Positions 1 through 8,247 of a stretch of 42,179 bases of DNA are shown here, one piece after another. The notes beneath the pieces are model-generated. The model made no database searches. It was given only the letters and a program-made list of their open reading frames with translations, and was not told where the DNA came from. The position numbers and the translations under genes were made by a program. Position 1 is the first letter of the stretch, and every line of letters starts with the position of its first letter. The stretch is from Melioribacter sp. (lineage in GTDB: Bacteria > Bacteroidota > Ignavibacteria > Ignavibacteriales > Melioribacteraceae), in assembly GCA_012026935.1 (NCBI GenBank), contig VEPI01000093.1, forward strand, positions 1 through 42,179, written 5' to 3'.

Positions 1-702
1 ATAAGATTTCCAATCATTGTAATCGAAATGCCACCATTCAAATTCGTAAACAGTAAATCCTTCGCTTTCCATTTCGGTTCGGAGTAAGTCGCGGAGATTT
101 CTTTGTTCATCGGTTCCGCCGTTATAATTCGGGTAAGCCCGCTCGGACATTTCATCGTAAAGACTCGGCATCACAACAGGCTTTCCGGTTTTAAGATCTA
201 AGAGAGTAAGATCAACAGCGCATCCGCGGTTATGTCTTGAACCTTTTAACGGATCGGCAACAAATTTTTTTGAATCATCCGGAGTAGCATCCCAAAAAAC
301 TTTTGTAATATACCACGGACGGTATGCATCGTGTATTAGTAAACCGTAACCCTTAGACTGCAATTTTTTATTTACACGCACAACTGCTTCTGCGGCGGGT
401 CTTTGTAAAAATGCTCTTGCCTGACTGTATAAAGGTGTACTTAGAAAATTATTATTTGTTGCATAACGGATATCAAGGCGGATGGTTGAATCAAGTTTTA
501 CTAATTCAACAAGATCTGCTTTCTTAAACTCTCCAATCTCAACAGGTGGGGAAGCGGTTAATGCTTCTGCAATTAATTGATCAACAGGACGAAGAGGAGT
601 GATGTTAACATTCTGCCCGCTTGAACATGCCGGTAGAGTAATGAAAAAGGAAAGGAAGATAATTTTTATAATAGAATTTCCGGTAGATCTGTTATTCCGC
701 AT
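1..702 (-). CDS. ddpX: D-Ala-D-Ala dipeptidase (VanX family) lipoprotein, C-terminus cut by window edge
   Basis: Zinc dipeptidase of the VanX/DdpX family (peptidase M15D), which splits D-Ala-D-Ala and is expected at the cell envelope. I translated 234 codons from an ATG at 702 down to base 1 without a stop. Residues 1-26 are a lipoprotein signal with lipobox LPAC (Cys26). AYRPW at 126-130 supplies the substrate-binding Arg128. SRHNRGCAVD at 155-164 is the SxHxxGxAxD zinc motif (His157, Asp164). FEWWHFDY near 221-228 gives the catalytic Glu222 and third zinc ligand His225. An AAGGA sequence lies about 11 bases before the ATG. No vanA/vanH-like gene is adjacent, so peptidoglycan peptide recycling or scavenging is more likely than vancomycin resistance. 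Family assignment is confident; only the last few residues are missing. Confidence 0.93.
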   Translation of the reverse strand, partial: MRNNRSTGNSIIKIIFLSFFITLPACSSGQNVNITPLRPVDQLIAEALTASPPVEIGEFKKADLVELVKLDSTIRLDIRYATNNNFLSTPLYSQARAFLQRPAAEAVVRVNKKLQSKGYGLLIHDAYRPWYITKVFWDATPDDSKKFVADPLKGSRHNRGCAVDLTLLDLKTGKPVVMPSLYDEMSERAYPNYNGGTDEQRNLRDLLRTEMESEGFTVYEFEWWHFDYNDWKSY

Positions 703-746
703 AATTAATTTATCCTTGTGTTGGATTCAACATAACTTAAAAGGGA

Positions 747-870
747 ATTGTTGTCAATCTCAAACTGTCTTTGCGATCCGGACGAAGTCTGGAGAAGCAA
801 TCTCTTTTGGTATGAGGTTTAGATTGCTTCGTCGTTCTTCGACAAGCTCAGAACTCCTCGCGATGACAAT
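747..870. repeat. palindromic intergenic element, GAAGCAATCT type
   Basis: A roughly 125-base palindrome-like element between the dipeptidase and the flavoprotein. The inner arms GAAGCAATCT (794-803) and AGATTGCTTC (821-830) are perfectly complementary around a 17-base loop. The outer ends TTGTCA (751-756) and TGACAA (864-869) are also complementary. The architecture matches the element at 14332-14436, where the inner arms are GAAGAATCTC/GAGATTCTTC. No coding content; it resembles non-autonomous REP/MITE-like repeats scattered between genes. Confidence 0.6.
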
Positions 871-951
871 CCTTCGTTTTTTGCGCCGTTAAAAAGGGTG
901 AGTAAACTCTAAATTAATTATATTTATACAGAGATAATTCGCATAAGAACT

Positions 952-2319
952 ATGTACCGGCAAAATGCACAAAAAAATATTGTTGTAATTGGCGGCAATG
1001 CTGCTGGCCCGGCTGCGGCGGCAAAAGCTAAACGCATCGCTCCCGATTTGAACGTTTTAATGATCGAAGCGGGAGAGTTTATTTCCACGGGCACGTGCGA
1101 GCTCCCGTACGTTCTTTCTGGTGAAATTAAAAATTATGAAGATATTGTTTTCTTCAGTGCGGATTCATTCCAAAAAGAAAAAGGTGTTAAGATTCTCACA
1201 TCTCACTTTGTTGAAAAGATAGACAGGAATAAAAAAAATCTTACTGTAAAAAATCTTAAAGACGGAAATAAATTTGAACAGCCGTATGATAAACTTATCT
1301 TATGCACCGGCTCTAATGCAAAATCAATTCCGTCAATTCCAAATAATCTTTCAAATGTTTTTACTCTCAAATCTGTTAGCGACCTGATTAATATTAAAAA
1401 TTATTTAGAACGGAATAATGTCCGCAATGTTCTTGTTATCGGTGCAGGATATATCGGTTTGGAAACGGCAGATGCGCTTAAAACTCTAGGTTATTCGGTA
1501 ACAATTTTAGAAAAAGAAAATCTGCCTATGCCGGGACATGAAGATGAGACGCGTAATTTGATCCTCGATCTTCTTGAGCAGAATAATATTGAGTTTACCG
1601 GTGAAGCAAAAGATTATAGAGTTAAACAAGACGGACAGAAATTCTTAAATCTAAAATTACAGGGAAGAGTTCTTGAATATGATCTTGTACTTCTCTCCGT
1701 TGGATTTGAACCGAATAATAATCTGGCAGTCACATCAAAACTTGGTATTGGTAAATTTGGCGGGATTACTATTGACCAAAGATTAAAAACGAATGATCCG
1801 AATATTTATGCTGCGGGTGACTGCATCGAAGTTATCAATCGCCTCACAAGCAAACCGGATTATATCCCGCTTGCAACAATTGCTCAGCAGACGGGACATA
1901 TTGCCGGTGAGAATGCAGCGGGTGGAAATTCGCAAGTTCATCCGTTCGTAAAAAATATTGCGGTAAAGATTTTCGGAAAGACTTTGGTATCCGTCGGATT
2001 GAATTCCGTCGAAGCGAAAAAATATTTTCATAACATCGGAGAAGTTCATGCTGTAATTCCGAATCTTGTTAAGGTTATGCCGGATTCGGAAAATGTTTTC
2101 GGCAAGATCATCTTTGATAAAAACAGTAAACTGATTCTCGGTGCCAACTTCTTAGGAAATAGAGAAGTTGTGGGTTATGGAGATTTGATTGCATCGTTCA
2201 TATCAAACAAAATTAAAGCAGCGGAGTTGGCAAAAGTAAATTACAATTACACACCGCCGGTTTCTCCGTTTGTAAATCTTTTATCTGTTCTTGGAAGAAA
2301 AATAGAGAGTGCTAAATGA
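952..2319 (+). CDS. CoA-disulfide reductase / NADH oxidase-like flavoprotein
   Basis: A 455-residue pyridine nucleotide-disulfide oxidoreductase of the CoA-disulfide reductase/NADH oxidase/NADH peroxidase branch, cytoplasmic, using FAD and NAD(P)H. An N-terminal FAD dinucleotide fold (VIGGNAAGPAAA, about 12-23) is followed by the single redox-active Cys49 in TGTCELPY, as expected for one-cysteine enzymes of this branch. A second dinucleotide fold begins at VIGAGYIGLE (about 162). The FAD-contacting AAGDC motif lies near residue 287, and a dimerisation domain fills the last 120 residues. Its stop codon overlaps the upp start by four bases (ATGA), so the two are probably co-translated. bshC, a bacillithiol enzyme, is encoded elsewhere in the window, so the disulfide substrate could be CoA or another low-molecular thiol. 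The exact substrate cannot be read from sequence. Confidence 0.85.
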   Translation: MYRQNAQKNIVVIGGNAAGPAAAAKAKRIAPDLNVLMIEAGEFISTGTCELPYVLSGEIKNYEDIVFFSADSFQKEKGVKILTSHFVEKIDRNKKNLTVKNLKDGNKFEQPYDKLILCTGSNAKSIPSIPNNLSNVFTLKSVSDLINIKNYLERNNVRNVLVIGAGYIGLETADALKTLGYSVTILEKENLPMPGHEDETRNLILDLLEQNNIEFTGEAKDYRVKQDGQKFLNLKLQGRVLEYDLVLLSVGFEPNNNLAVTSKLGIGKFGGITIDQRLKTNDPNIYAAGDCIEVINRLTSKPDYIPLATIAQQTGHIAGENAAGGNSQVHPFVKNIAVKIFGKTLVSVGLNSVEAKKYFHNIGEVHAVIPNLVKVMPDSENVFGKIIFDKNSKLILGANFLGNREVVGYGDLIASFISNKIKAAELAKVNYNYTPPVSPFVNLLSVLGRKIESAK

Positions 2320-2942
2320 AAAAAATAGTTGTCGTTGATAATCCGCTTGTAAAACGAGATGTAACAATTTTGCGTGATAAAGAAACTGATCCGAACGGAT
2401 TCCGTCTTGCGTTAGACCGCGTTTCGCATTCGATAGCAATCGAGATTAGTAAGTCGTTCGATTTGACAGAGTTTATTGTTGAAACTCCGCTTGAAAAAAC
2501 CAAAGGATATAAATTTTCCAAACAAGTTATCCTTGTTCCCGTTTTGCGCGCCGGATTAAGTATGGTAAGCTCTTTCCTGGAAATGATTCCGGACGCAAAA
2601 GTGGGGCATATCGGTTTGCAGCGCGATGAAAAAACTTTACAACCGATTGATTATTATTACAAAACGCCAAAAAAATTAGATGAGTCAATTACAATTGTAC
2701 TTGATCCGATGCTTGCAACCGGGGGAAGCGCAGTTGCTTCGTTCAACTCTCTGAAACAAAAGGGTGCAAAGAGATGCATTCTTGCTTGTTTGATTGCCGC
2801 ACCGGAAGGAGTTGAAAAGATGAACAACGAACATCCTGATATTGAAATTTATACTGCTGCTTTGGATAGACAATTGAATTCTGTAGGCTATATTCTTCCG
2901 GGACTTGGTGATGCAGGTGATAGAAATTTTGGAACATTATAA
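2316..2942 (+). CDS. upp: uracil phosphoribosyltransferase
   Basis: Makes UMP from uracil and PRPP in pyrimidine salvage. The 208-residue length is typical. The PRPP-binding loop reads LDPMLATGGSA (about residues 128-138), with an upstream VPVLRAGLSM segment near 74-83. The C-terminal GDAGDRNFGTL is the characteristic uracil-binding end of Upp and separates it from other phosphoribosyltransferases. The start ATG overlaps the upstream flavoprotein stop (ATGA), and rel begins 11 bases after the stop, so it sits inside an operon. Confidence 0.97.
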   Translation: MKKIVVVDNPLVKRDVTILRDKETDPNGFRLALDRVSHSIAIEISKSFDLTEFIVETPLEKTKGYKFSKQVILVPVLRAGLSMVSSFLEMIPDAKVGHIGLQRDEKTLQPIDYYYKTPKKLDESITIVLDPMLATGGSAVASFNSLKQKGAKRCILACLIAAPEGVEKMNNEHPDIEIYTAALDRQLNSVGYILPGLGDAGDRNFGTL

Positions 2943-2953
2943 TTGAATAATAA

Positions 2954-5128
2954 ATGGAACTGACGATTAGCATAAAACACCAGCGGATGCTTGAAGATCT
3001 TTTGAAGATCTGCAAAAAGAATCTTCCATCCGTTAATGAAGCGCTTATAAAAAAAGCTTTTCAGTTGAGCTATGAGTCGCATAAAAATGATTTCCGTGCA
3101 TCGGGTGAACCGTATTTCAATCATCCGTACGAAGTTGCAATGATAGTTGCACGCGAAATTCCTCTTGATGATATCTCAGTAGTTAGCGCACTTCTTCACG
3201 ATGTAGTTGAAGACAGTGATATTAGTCTGGATTTTATTTCGAAAGAATTTAGCAAAGAAGTTGCAGAAATAGTTGACGGCGTTACTAAAATAGGCGGAGT
3301 ATTCAAAGGGCAGGAAATTACTCAGGCAGAAAATTACCGCAAGATGCTTCTTTCAATGGTAAAGGATGTTCGTGTAATTCTTGTAAAGTTCGCAGACCGT
3401 CTTCACAACATGCGTACGCTTGAGTTCGTTCACCCGCAAAAGCAAAGAAGAATTGCAAAAGAGACTTTGGAAATTTATGCACCGTTCGCTCACCGTTTCG
3501 GTTTGGGAATTTTAAAATGGGAAATGGAAGATCTTTCTTTCAAGTATCTAAACAAAGAAGCTTACGATGATATTGCGAACAAAATAAAAAATACACGCAA
3601 AGAAAGAGAATCATTTATCTCACGGTTTTCAAAACCGATTACTGAAAAACTGAACGAGCATAATATTAAATACGAACTTGGCGGGAGACCAAAGCATCTT
3701 TACAGCGTTTACAGGAAAATGATAATTCAAAACCGTCCGTTTGAAGATATATATGATCTTCTTGCTATAAGAATTATTTTGGAAAGCGACGACGCTAACG
3801 AATGTTATTATGTACTTGGAATTATTAATCAACTTTACAAACCGATTGCCGATCGTTTCAAAGATTTTATTTCCATCCCTAAGAAAAATAATTACCAATC
3901 AATTCACACAACTGTAATCGGTCCGGATGGTAAATTAGTCGAAGTTCAAATAAGAACAAGAAAGATGCATGAGATTGCAGAGCGTGGTGTTGCGGCTCAT
4001 TGGAAATATAAAGAGAACAGATCAACAGACGATAAAGATCTTGAGGAATGGGTTAGCTGGATACGTGATATTTTTGAACATGCTTCCAAAGATGAAGCGA
4101 CAAAAGAAATCTTAGCAAGTTTCAAACTAAATTTATACCAGGATGAGATTTACATCTTTACGCCGAAAGGTGATCTAAGAAGGCTGCCTTTAAACTCAAC
4201 TCCTGTTGATTTTGCATTTGAGATTCACAGCAACGTAGGTTATAAATGTATCGGTGCAAAAATAAACGGCAAGATTGTTCCGCTTGATACCGTAATTCAT
4301 AGCGGTGATCAAGTTGAGATTATTACGTCGAAGAATCAGCATCCTAATAAAAGCTGGCTGCAGTTCGTTCAGACGCACAAAGCAAAGAACAATATCCGCA
4401 AATACTTAAATAAAGAAGAAGAGAAACTTCTTGATTCCGGCAAAGAAATTTGGGAAAGGAAAATTAAAAAATTAAAACTCTCTTTTACTGCGGATGATAT
4501 TACAAAGCTTGTACGCAAACTTAAGTTCGATAACAACCGGCAATTTTTTAGAGCGATTGCGCAAGACAAAGTAAACTTAGATGAGATATTAAATCCCACG
4601 GCGCCGGAAGAAAAAGAAGCATCAGAAGTTGCATTTGATAAATTTGCAAACATTGCTCGCAACACTGCCGGCGGAATTGTTGTTGAGGGCGATTCAAAAG
4701 GTTTTGCTTACACTTATGCAAAATGTTGTAATCCAATTCCCGGGGATCAAGTTGTTGGTTATGTAACAATTGGAGAAGGGATAAAAATTCATCGTAAGGA
4801 TTGTAAGAACTTGATAACGATGATTAAGGCAAATGAAGAACGGTTGGTGCCGGTTAATTGGCCAAAAACAAACGGAGCTTTCTTCGTAGCAGGTTTAAGT
4901 ATTAGAGGGGACGATGTTCCCGGAATCTTAAAAGACATTTCAAACAGTATTACTACTTATCAAAACACAAATATTAAGTCTGTAAACATTACTACAAATG
5001 ATTCGATGTTTAGGGGAACGATTACGGTTTATGTTAAAGATTTGGAACACTTAACAAAATTAATTGAGCGATTAAAAAAGAACCGCGGAATCTATACTGT
5101 TGAAAGATTCGACGCAGAGAGTCAATAA
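2954..5128 (+). CDS. rel: bifunctional (p)ppGpp synthetase/hydrolase (Rel/SpoT)
   Basis: Long RelA/SpoT homologue (724 residues) that makes and degrades the stringent-response alarmone. The N-terminal HD hydrolase domain has His57 (NHPYE) and His82-Asp83 in LLHDVVEDSD, so hydrolase activity is expected. The synthetase domain carries RFKD at 301-304, the basic RxKD signature of bifunctional enzymes rather than the ExDD of monofunctional RelA, followed by NYQSIHTTVIG. A TGS domain begins near 390 (IYIFTPKGDLRRLP), a conserved Cys-Cys segment (AKCCNPIPGDQVVGYV) lies near 595, and an ACT domain occupies about 650-720. No strong Shine-Dalgarno precedes the ATG. ruvX follows within 14 bases. Confidence 0.96.
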   Translation: MELTISIKHQRMLEDLLKICKKNLPSVNEALIKKAFQLSYESHKNDFRASGEPYFNHPYEVAMIVAREIPLDDISVVSALLHDVVEDSDISLDFISKEFSKEVAEIVDGVTKIGGVFKGQEITQAENYRKMLLSMVKDVRVILVKFADRLHNMRTLEFVHPQKQRRIAKETLEIYAPFAHRFGLGILKWEMEDLSFKYLNKEAYDDIANKIKNTRKERESFISRFSKPITEKLNEHNIKYELGGRPKHLYSVYRKMIIQNRPFEDIYDLLAIRIILESDDANECYYVLGIINQLYKPIADRFKDFISIPKKNNYQSIHTTVIGPDGKLVEVQIRTRKMHEIAERGVAAHWKYKENRSTDDKDLEEWVSWIRDIFEHASKDEATKEILASFKLNLYQDEIYIFTPKGDLRRLPLNSTPVDFAFEIHSNVGYKCIGAKINGKIVPLDTVIHSGDQVEIITSKNQHPNKSWLQFVQTHKAKNNIRKYLNKEEEKLLDSGKEIWERKIKKLKLSFTADDITKLVRKLKFDNNRQFFRAIAQDKVNLDEILNPTAPEEKEASEVAFDKFANIARNTAGGIVVEGDSKGFAYTYAKCCNPIPGDQVVGYVTIGEGIKIHRKDCKNLITMIKANEERLVPVNWPKTNGAFFVAGLSIRGDDVPGILKDISNSITTYQNTNIKSVNITTNDSMFRGTITVYVKDLEHLTKLIERLKKNRGIYTVERFDAESQ

Positions 5129-5141
5129 CCGTGGAATAATA

Positions 5142-5564
5142 TTGAACGAAGAACGAATACTTGCAATTGATTACGGTACTAAAAGAATCGGTCTTGCTGT
5201 TACCGATCCGCTAAAGATTTTTGCTTACCCGTTAATTACACTTCCCAATGATTCAAAATTTTTCGAAAGATTAAAAAAGATTATTAATGAATATCATATT
5301 GTAAAAATAATTATTGGTTATCCGTTAAAAGAAAGCGGAGATGAATCAACAAGCTCTCAATCGGTATTAAAATTCAAAAGTGAATTAGAAAATAATATTA
5401 GTTTACCAATCGAATTGATTGATGAGAGATACTCATCTTCAATCGCACGTGAAAGAATAATACAATCTGTAGCTTCTAAGAAGAAGAGGCGTGATAAATC
5501 GTTATTGGACAAAAATGCCGCGGCAGTGATCTTAGAGGACTACTTAAACGCTTCTAAAAAATAA
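5142..5564 (+). CDS. ruvX: RuvX/YqgF family pre-16S rRNA nuclease / putative Holliday junction resolvase
   Basis: RNase H-fold nuclease of the YqgF family, implicated in maturation of the 5' end of 16S rRNA and also annotated as a Holliday junction resolvase. Motifs visible are LAIDYGTKRIGLAVTD (first catalytic Asp), IIIGYPLKESGDES (middle Glu/Asp region), and LIDERYSS with a C-terminal LDKNAAAVILEDYL helix carrying the last Asp. I chose the TTG at 5142 (140 residues, the family's usual size), with a weak GTGGA upstream. A TTG at 5100 is also in frame but would overlap the rel gene by 29 bases. Last gene of the 952-5564 run. Confidence 0.9.
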   Translation: MNEERILAIDYGTKRIGLAVTDPLKIFAYPLITLPNDSKFFERLKKIINEYHIVKIIIGYPLKESGDESTSSQSVLKFKSELENNISLPIELIDERYSSSIARERIIQSVASKKKRRDKSLLDKNAAAVILEDYLNASKK

Positions 5565-5595
5565 GATTAAAAGCTGTTGTAAAGTGATTAATAAA

Positions 5596-5624
5596 TTGAC
5601 ATTTTTATCATTATAAATTATTTT
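5596..5624 (+). promoter_or_regulatory. putative promoter of the microcompartment shell pair
   Basis: TTGACA at 5596-5601 is followed after exactly 17 bases by TATTTT at 5619-5624, then GG. This fits a vegetative sigma-70 promoter and partly the TAnnTTTG form used in Bacteroidota. It lies 34 bases before the first shell gene, whose start follows a strong AAAGGGAG ribosome binding site at about 5642-5649. With the terminator at 6672-6696, the two shell genes form their own transcription unit. Confidence 0.5.
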
Positions 5625-5657
5625 GGATTAGTAATAAAACCAAAAGGGAGCACATCT

Positions 5658-5939
5658 ATGACACTTGACGCACTCGGAATGATTGAAACCAAAGGTTTGG
5701 TCGGTGCAATCGAAGCGGCCGATGCTATGGTAAAAGCAGCTAAAGTAGAATTGATTGGGAAAGAAACTATCGGCGGCGGATATGTAACTGTTCTTGTTAG
5801 AGGAGATGTTGGAGCAGTTAAAGCAGCAACAGATGCCGGTGCTGCAGCAGCTCAAAGAGTTGGTGAGTTGGTTTCTGTCCACGTCATTCCACGTCCGCAT
5901 AGTGATGTTGAATTGATTCTGCCTAAACGCGCAAAATAA
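5658..5939 (+). CDS. bacterial microcompartment hexameric shell protein (BMC-H)
   Basis: Canonical single BMC-domain shell protein, 93 residues, of the PduA/EutM/CsoS1A type that forms hexamers tiling microcompartment facets. Typical features are [18 protein letters not shown] (7-24), the strand with [19 protein letters not shown], and the C-terminal [11 protein letters not shown]. The pore loop reads IGGGY (38-42), close to the KIGSG pore of PduA, so a small-metabolite pore is expected. The next gene begins 6 bases downstream and is clearly a duplicate of the same domain. The rest of a microcompartment locus (pentamer, aldehyde dehydrogenase, phosphotransacylase) is not in this window. Confidence 0.95.
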   Translation: MTLDALGMIETKGLVGAIEAADAMVKAAKVELIGKETIGGGYVTVLVRGDVGAVKAATDAGAAAAQRVGELVSVHVIPRPHSDVELILPKRAK

Positions 5940-5945
5940 AATTAT

Positions 5946-6644
5946 ATGCAATTAGCTTTAGGTCTTATTGAAACTAAAGGCTTGATCGGCGCTATTGAAG
6001 CCGCCGATGCAATGGTAAAAGCCGCTAATGTTAAATTGGTTAGTAAGGAAAAAATTACTGCCGCTTTAGTTACTGTAAAAATTATTGGCGAAACCGCAGC
6101 TGTTAAATCTGCTGTTGATGCCGGTGCAGCCGCCGCTCAAAGAGTTGGCCAATTAGTTTCAGCACATGTTATACCCCGTCCGGATGATCAGATCGAAGAC
6201 TTAATTTATTTTTCATCTATAACTGCCGGAATGCAAGGTGAAGAAATAGTTAAAAAAGAAAAACCGGTCAAAGAAAAAATTGTTGTAAAAGAAGTTGATG
6301 AAGAAAAAGTTGAAGAAAAATCTCTCTTTGATGAAACTGAAAAAGAAGAAATTGAAACTGTTCCGATTAAAAGAAGAGGCAGGCCAAGATTAGAGAAAGC
6401 TGAATCACAGGCTCCTTCTCGTTTGGATACACTCCGTAAAGAGGCCCTGAAAGAAATCAGAAAAGTTGGAAGCGAGAAGCCGTCTGCTTCAGTAGAAATC
6501 CCTACTAATGAACAGCTTTCGGAATTGAATGTACATGAGCTTCGCCATTTAGCAAGAAGCTTTGATAATTTTCCGATAAAGGGAAGACAAATTTCTAGGG
6601 CCAATAGAGATGAATTGATTGAACACTTTGAGAAGATTAGGTAA
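5946..6644 (+). CDS. BMC shell protein with AT-hook-like motif and Rho_N/SAP-like C-terminal domain
   Basis: A 232-residue shell protein. Residues 1-82 are a BMC domain very close to the preceding gene, but the pore loop reads ITAAL (37-41) instead of IGGGY. The tail is unusual. Residues 99-140 are Lys/Glu-rich and probably disordered. KRRGRPRL (142-149) has the GRP core of an AT-hook flanked by basic residues. Residues 158-174 look like an amphipathic helix. Residues 191-230, starting [16 protein letters not shown], read like a small helix-extended-loop-helix domain of the Rho_N/SAP type that binds nucleic acid. Extended shell proteins such as EutK are known to carry a C-terminal domain resembling nucleic-acid-binding folds; this tail seems different. 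The BMC call is confident; the nucleic-acid-binding role is inference. Confidence 0.88.
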   Translation: MQLALGLIETKGLIGAIEAADAMVKAANVKLVSKEKITAALVTVKIIGETAAVKSAVDAGAAAAQRVGQLVSAHVIPRPDDQIEDLIYFSSITAGMQGEEIVKKEKPVKEKIVVKEVDEEKVEEKSLFDETEKEEIETVPIKRRGRPRLEKAESQAPSRLDTLRKEALKEIRKVGSEKPSASVEIPTNEQLSELNVHELRHLARSFDNFPIKGRQISRANRDELIEHFEKIR

Positions 6645-6671
6645 ATTCCATCTGCAAAATGATTAAAGATT

Positions 6672-6696
6672 AATCCCGCTAAGCGGGATTTTTTTT
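6672..6696 (+). terminator. rho-independent terminator after the BMC pair
   Basis: AATCCCGC (6672-6679), loop TAA, GCGGGATT (6683-6690) and a T run to 6696: a perfect 8-base-pair stem with U-tract. It ends the shell-gene transcript and isolates it from the YbbR-like gene 11 bases further on. Confidence 0.92.
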
Positions 6697-6706
6697 ATAT
6701 TTAAGT

Positions 6707-7618
6707 ATGAAGAAAAAAGTTATCACTATATCGGTTATTGCCATTATCTCAATTGGTCTTTGGATTTCGGTAGCACTATCGGAAGTGTATATTACTACTG
6801 TTGAAGTGCCGGTTAAATTTTCAGACCTGCCTAAAAACTATTCGGTTGGATCAACTTCCGTTGATAATGTTTATCTGCAGGTAAAAGGAAAAGGATGGGA
6901 GTTGGCTAAATTAAAACTTGTGGGAGATACTGAATTTAATATTTCAGTTCACAGGAGAACCGGTAAATATAGAAGCGATTTAAATAATTTTATAGACGGT
7001 AATCCGTGGCTTGCATCATCATTTCAAGTTTTGGAAATAGCGCCGTCACAGATAGAATATGAAATAGAAAGAACAGGTTCGAAACGCGTACCGGTTGTTC
7101 AAAATATCAAAATGGATTTTAAAACTGGTTATGGTCCGGCATCAAAAATACAAATTGAACCCGGAACGGTTGAAATTTTTGGTCCAGCAAACTTACTGCA
7201 GAAAATTGATACAATTAAAACAGAATTCAGTGAGTTCACTGATATTAGTGACAATGTAAGACTCAATCTTCCACTTGATGTCCCGGATGGAATAACAATT
7301 CCAAAGACAGAATGTTCAATCGAATTTGATGTGCAAAAAATTGTAGATAAAACTTTTGAATCAATTTTAATTGAGACCAGAAATGTTCCGGCTAACAAAG
7401 AATTAATTCTTTATCCCGCTAAAATAAATGTGGTATTACGCGGAGGCATCAATAAACTTGGCAGACTAACAAACGACAGTATAAAAGTGTATGTTGATTT
7501 TTGGACCGCTCTAAAAGAAAATGGAAATACAATAGAACCAATTGTAGAATTTCCGCAATTCACAACCCTAACAATAACACAACCTAAAAAACTAGAATAT
7601 ATAATTAAACAATACTAA
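6707..7618 (+). CDS. YbbR-like (CdaR-family) membrane-anchored protein
   Basis: 303 residues with an N-terminal membrane anchor (about 4-24, hydrophobic after MKKK) and an extracytoplasmic region that looks like tandem YbbR-type beta domains (repeated blocks such as RVPVVQNIKMDFKTGYG and PGTVEIFGPANLLQKID). In Firmicutes YbbR/CdaR proteins modulate the c-di-AMP synthase CdaA. No cdaA lies next to it here, so that function is only suggested by family. The gene starts just after a terminator and tmk begins 2 bases after its stop, so the transcription unit is probably ybbR-like-tmk-S41 protease. Confidence 0.75.
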   Translation: MKKKVITISVIAIISIGLWISVALSEVYITTVEVPVKFSDLPKNYSVGSTSVDNVYLQVKGKGWELAKLKLVGDTEFNISVHRRTGKYRSDLNNFIDGNPWLASSFQVLEIAPSQIEYEIERTGSKRVPVVQNIKMDFKTGYGPASKIQIEPGTVEIFGPANLLQKIDTIKTEFSEFTDISDNVRLNLPLDVPDGITIPKTECSIEFDVQKIVDKTFESILIETRNVPANKELILYPAKINVVLRGGINKLGRLTNDSIKVYVDFWTALKENGNTIEPIVEFPQFTTLTITQPKKLEYIIKQY

Positions 7619-7620
7619 AA

Positions 7621-8235
7621 ATGTTTATAACCTTTGAAGGACTCGACTTTTGCGGTAAATCAACTCAGGTACAGCTTCTTGAGAAATATCTAATTGATAA
7701 AGGCAGTAAAGTAAAAATTATTCGTGAACCGGGAGGTACACCCATTTCCGAAAAGATTCGCGATATACTTTTAGACAAAAATAATTCGGAAATGTCCATT
7801 GAGACTGAGTTGATATTATTTTCTGCAAGTAGATCACAGCTTGTTAATCAAGTTATCATTCCGGCACTAAAAGAAAATTATTACGTGATCTCAGACCGCT
7901 TTCACGATTCCTCAGTTGCGTATCAAGCGTTTGGCAGAAAAATTAATCTTGAATTTGTCGAAGAACTCCAACAGTTTGTGATCGGGAAAGCTGTCCCGGA
8001 TATTACATTCTTTTTGGATATTTCCATTGATGAGGTGATCAAGCGAAAATCTAAAGTAAAGCAGATGGAACTGGACCGTATAGAACTTTCCAAAATAGAT
8101 TTTTATAGACGTGTCAGGAATGGATATCTCTACATCGCTAAAAAAGAAAAGCGATTTAAAATGATAAACGGCGAATTACCGATAGAACAGATTCATAAAA
8201 TTATTGTTGATGAAGTAAATAAATTAGAGGATTAG
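7621..8235 (+). CDS. tmk: thymidylate kinase
   Basis: Phosphorylates dTMP to dTDP. 204 residues, normal length. The P-loop reads FEGLDFCGKST (4-14), with Phe-Cys where most enzymes have Gly/Ala, but GxxxxGKS is preserved. REPGGTP (about 36-42) and the DRFHDSSVAYQ segment (about 98-108) are the TMP-binding signatures. A lid region with Lys/Arg clusters (RKSKVKQMELDR) follows. It begins 2 bases after the YbbR-like gene and is followed 12 bases later by the S41 protease. Confident by motifs. Confidence 0.95.
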   Translation: MFITFEGLDFCGKSTQVQLLEKYLIDKGSKVKIIREPGGTPISEKIRDILLDKNNSEMSIETELILFSASRSQLVNQVIIPALKENYYVISDRFHDSSVAYQAFGRKINLEFVEELQQFVIGKAVPDITFFLDISIDEVIKRKSKVKQMELDRIELSKIDFYRRVRNGYLYIAKKEKRFKMINGELPIEQIHKIIVDEVNKLED

Positions 8236-8247
8236 AAAGGAAACATT

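Noticed and set aside
1-702. Vancomycin-resistance gene cluster
   Set aside because: Only a VanX-family dipeptidase is seen; the next genes are a flavoprotein and upp, with no vanH/vanA/vanRS-like genes.
747-870. Insertion sequence remnant
   Set aside because: No transposase-like frame and no target duplication; the palindromic plan recurs elsewhere as a short non-coding element.
599-892. 97-codon plus-strand ORF across the dipeptidase start and the palindromic element
   Set aside because: It is antisense to the well-supported dipeptidase and then reads through repeat DNA; no family resemblance.
6206-6604. 132-codon minus-strand Ser/Phe-rich ORF in the tail of the second BMC gene
   Set aside because: It is the reverse reading of a Glu/Lys-rich disordered tail, which gives Ser/Phe runs by chance.
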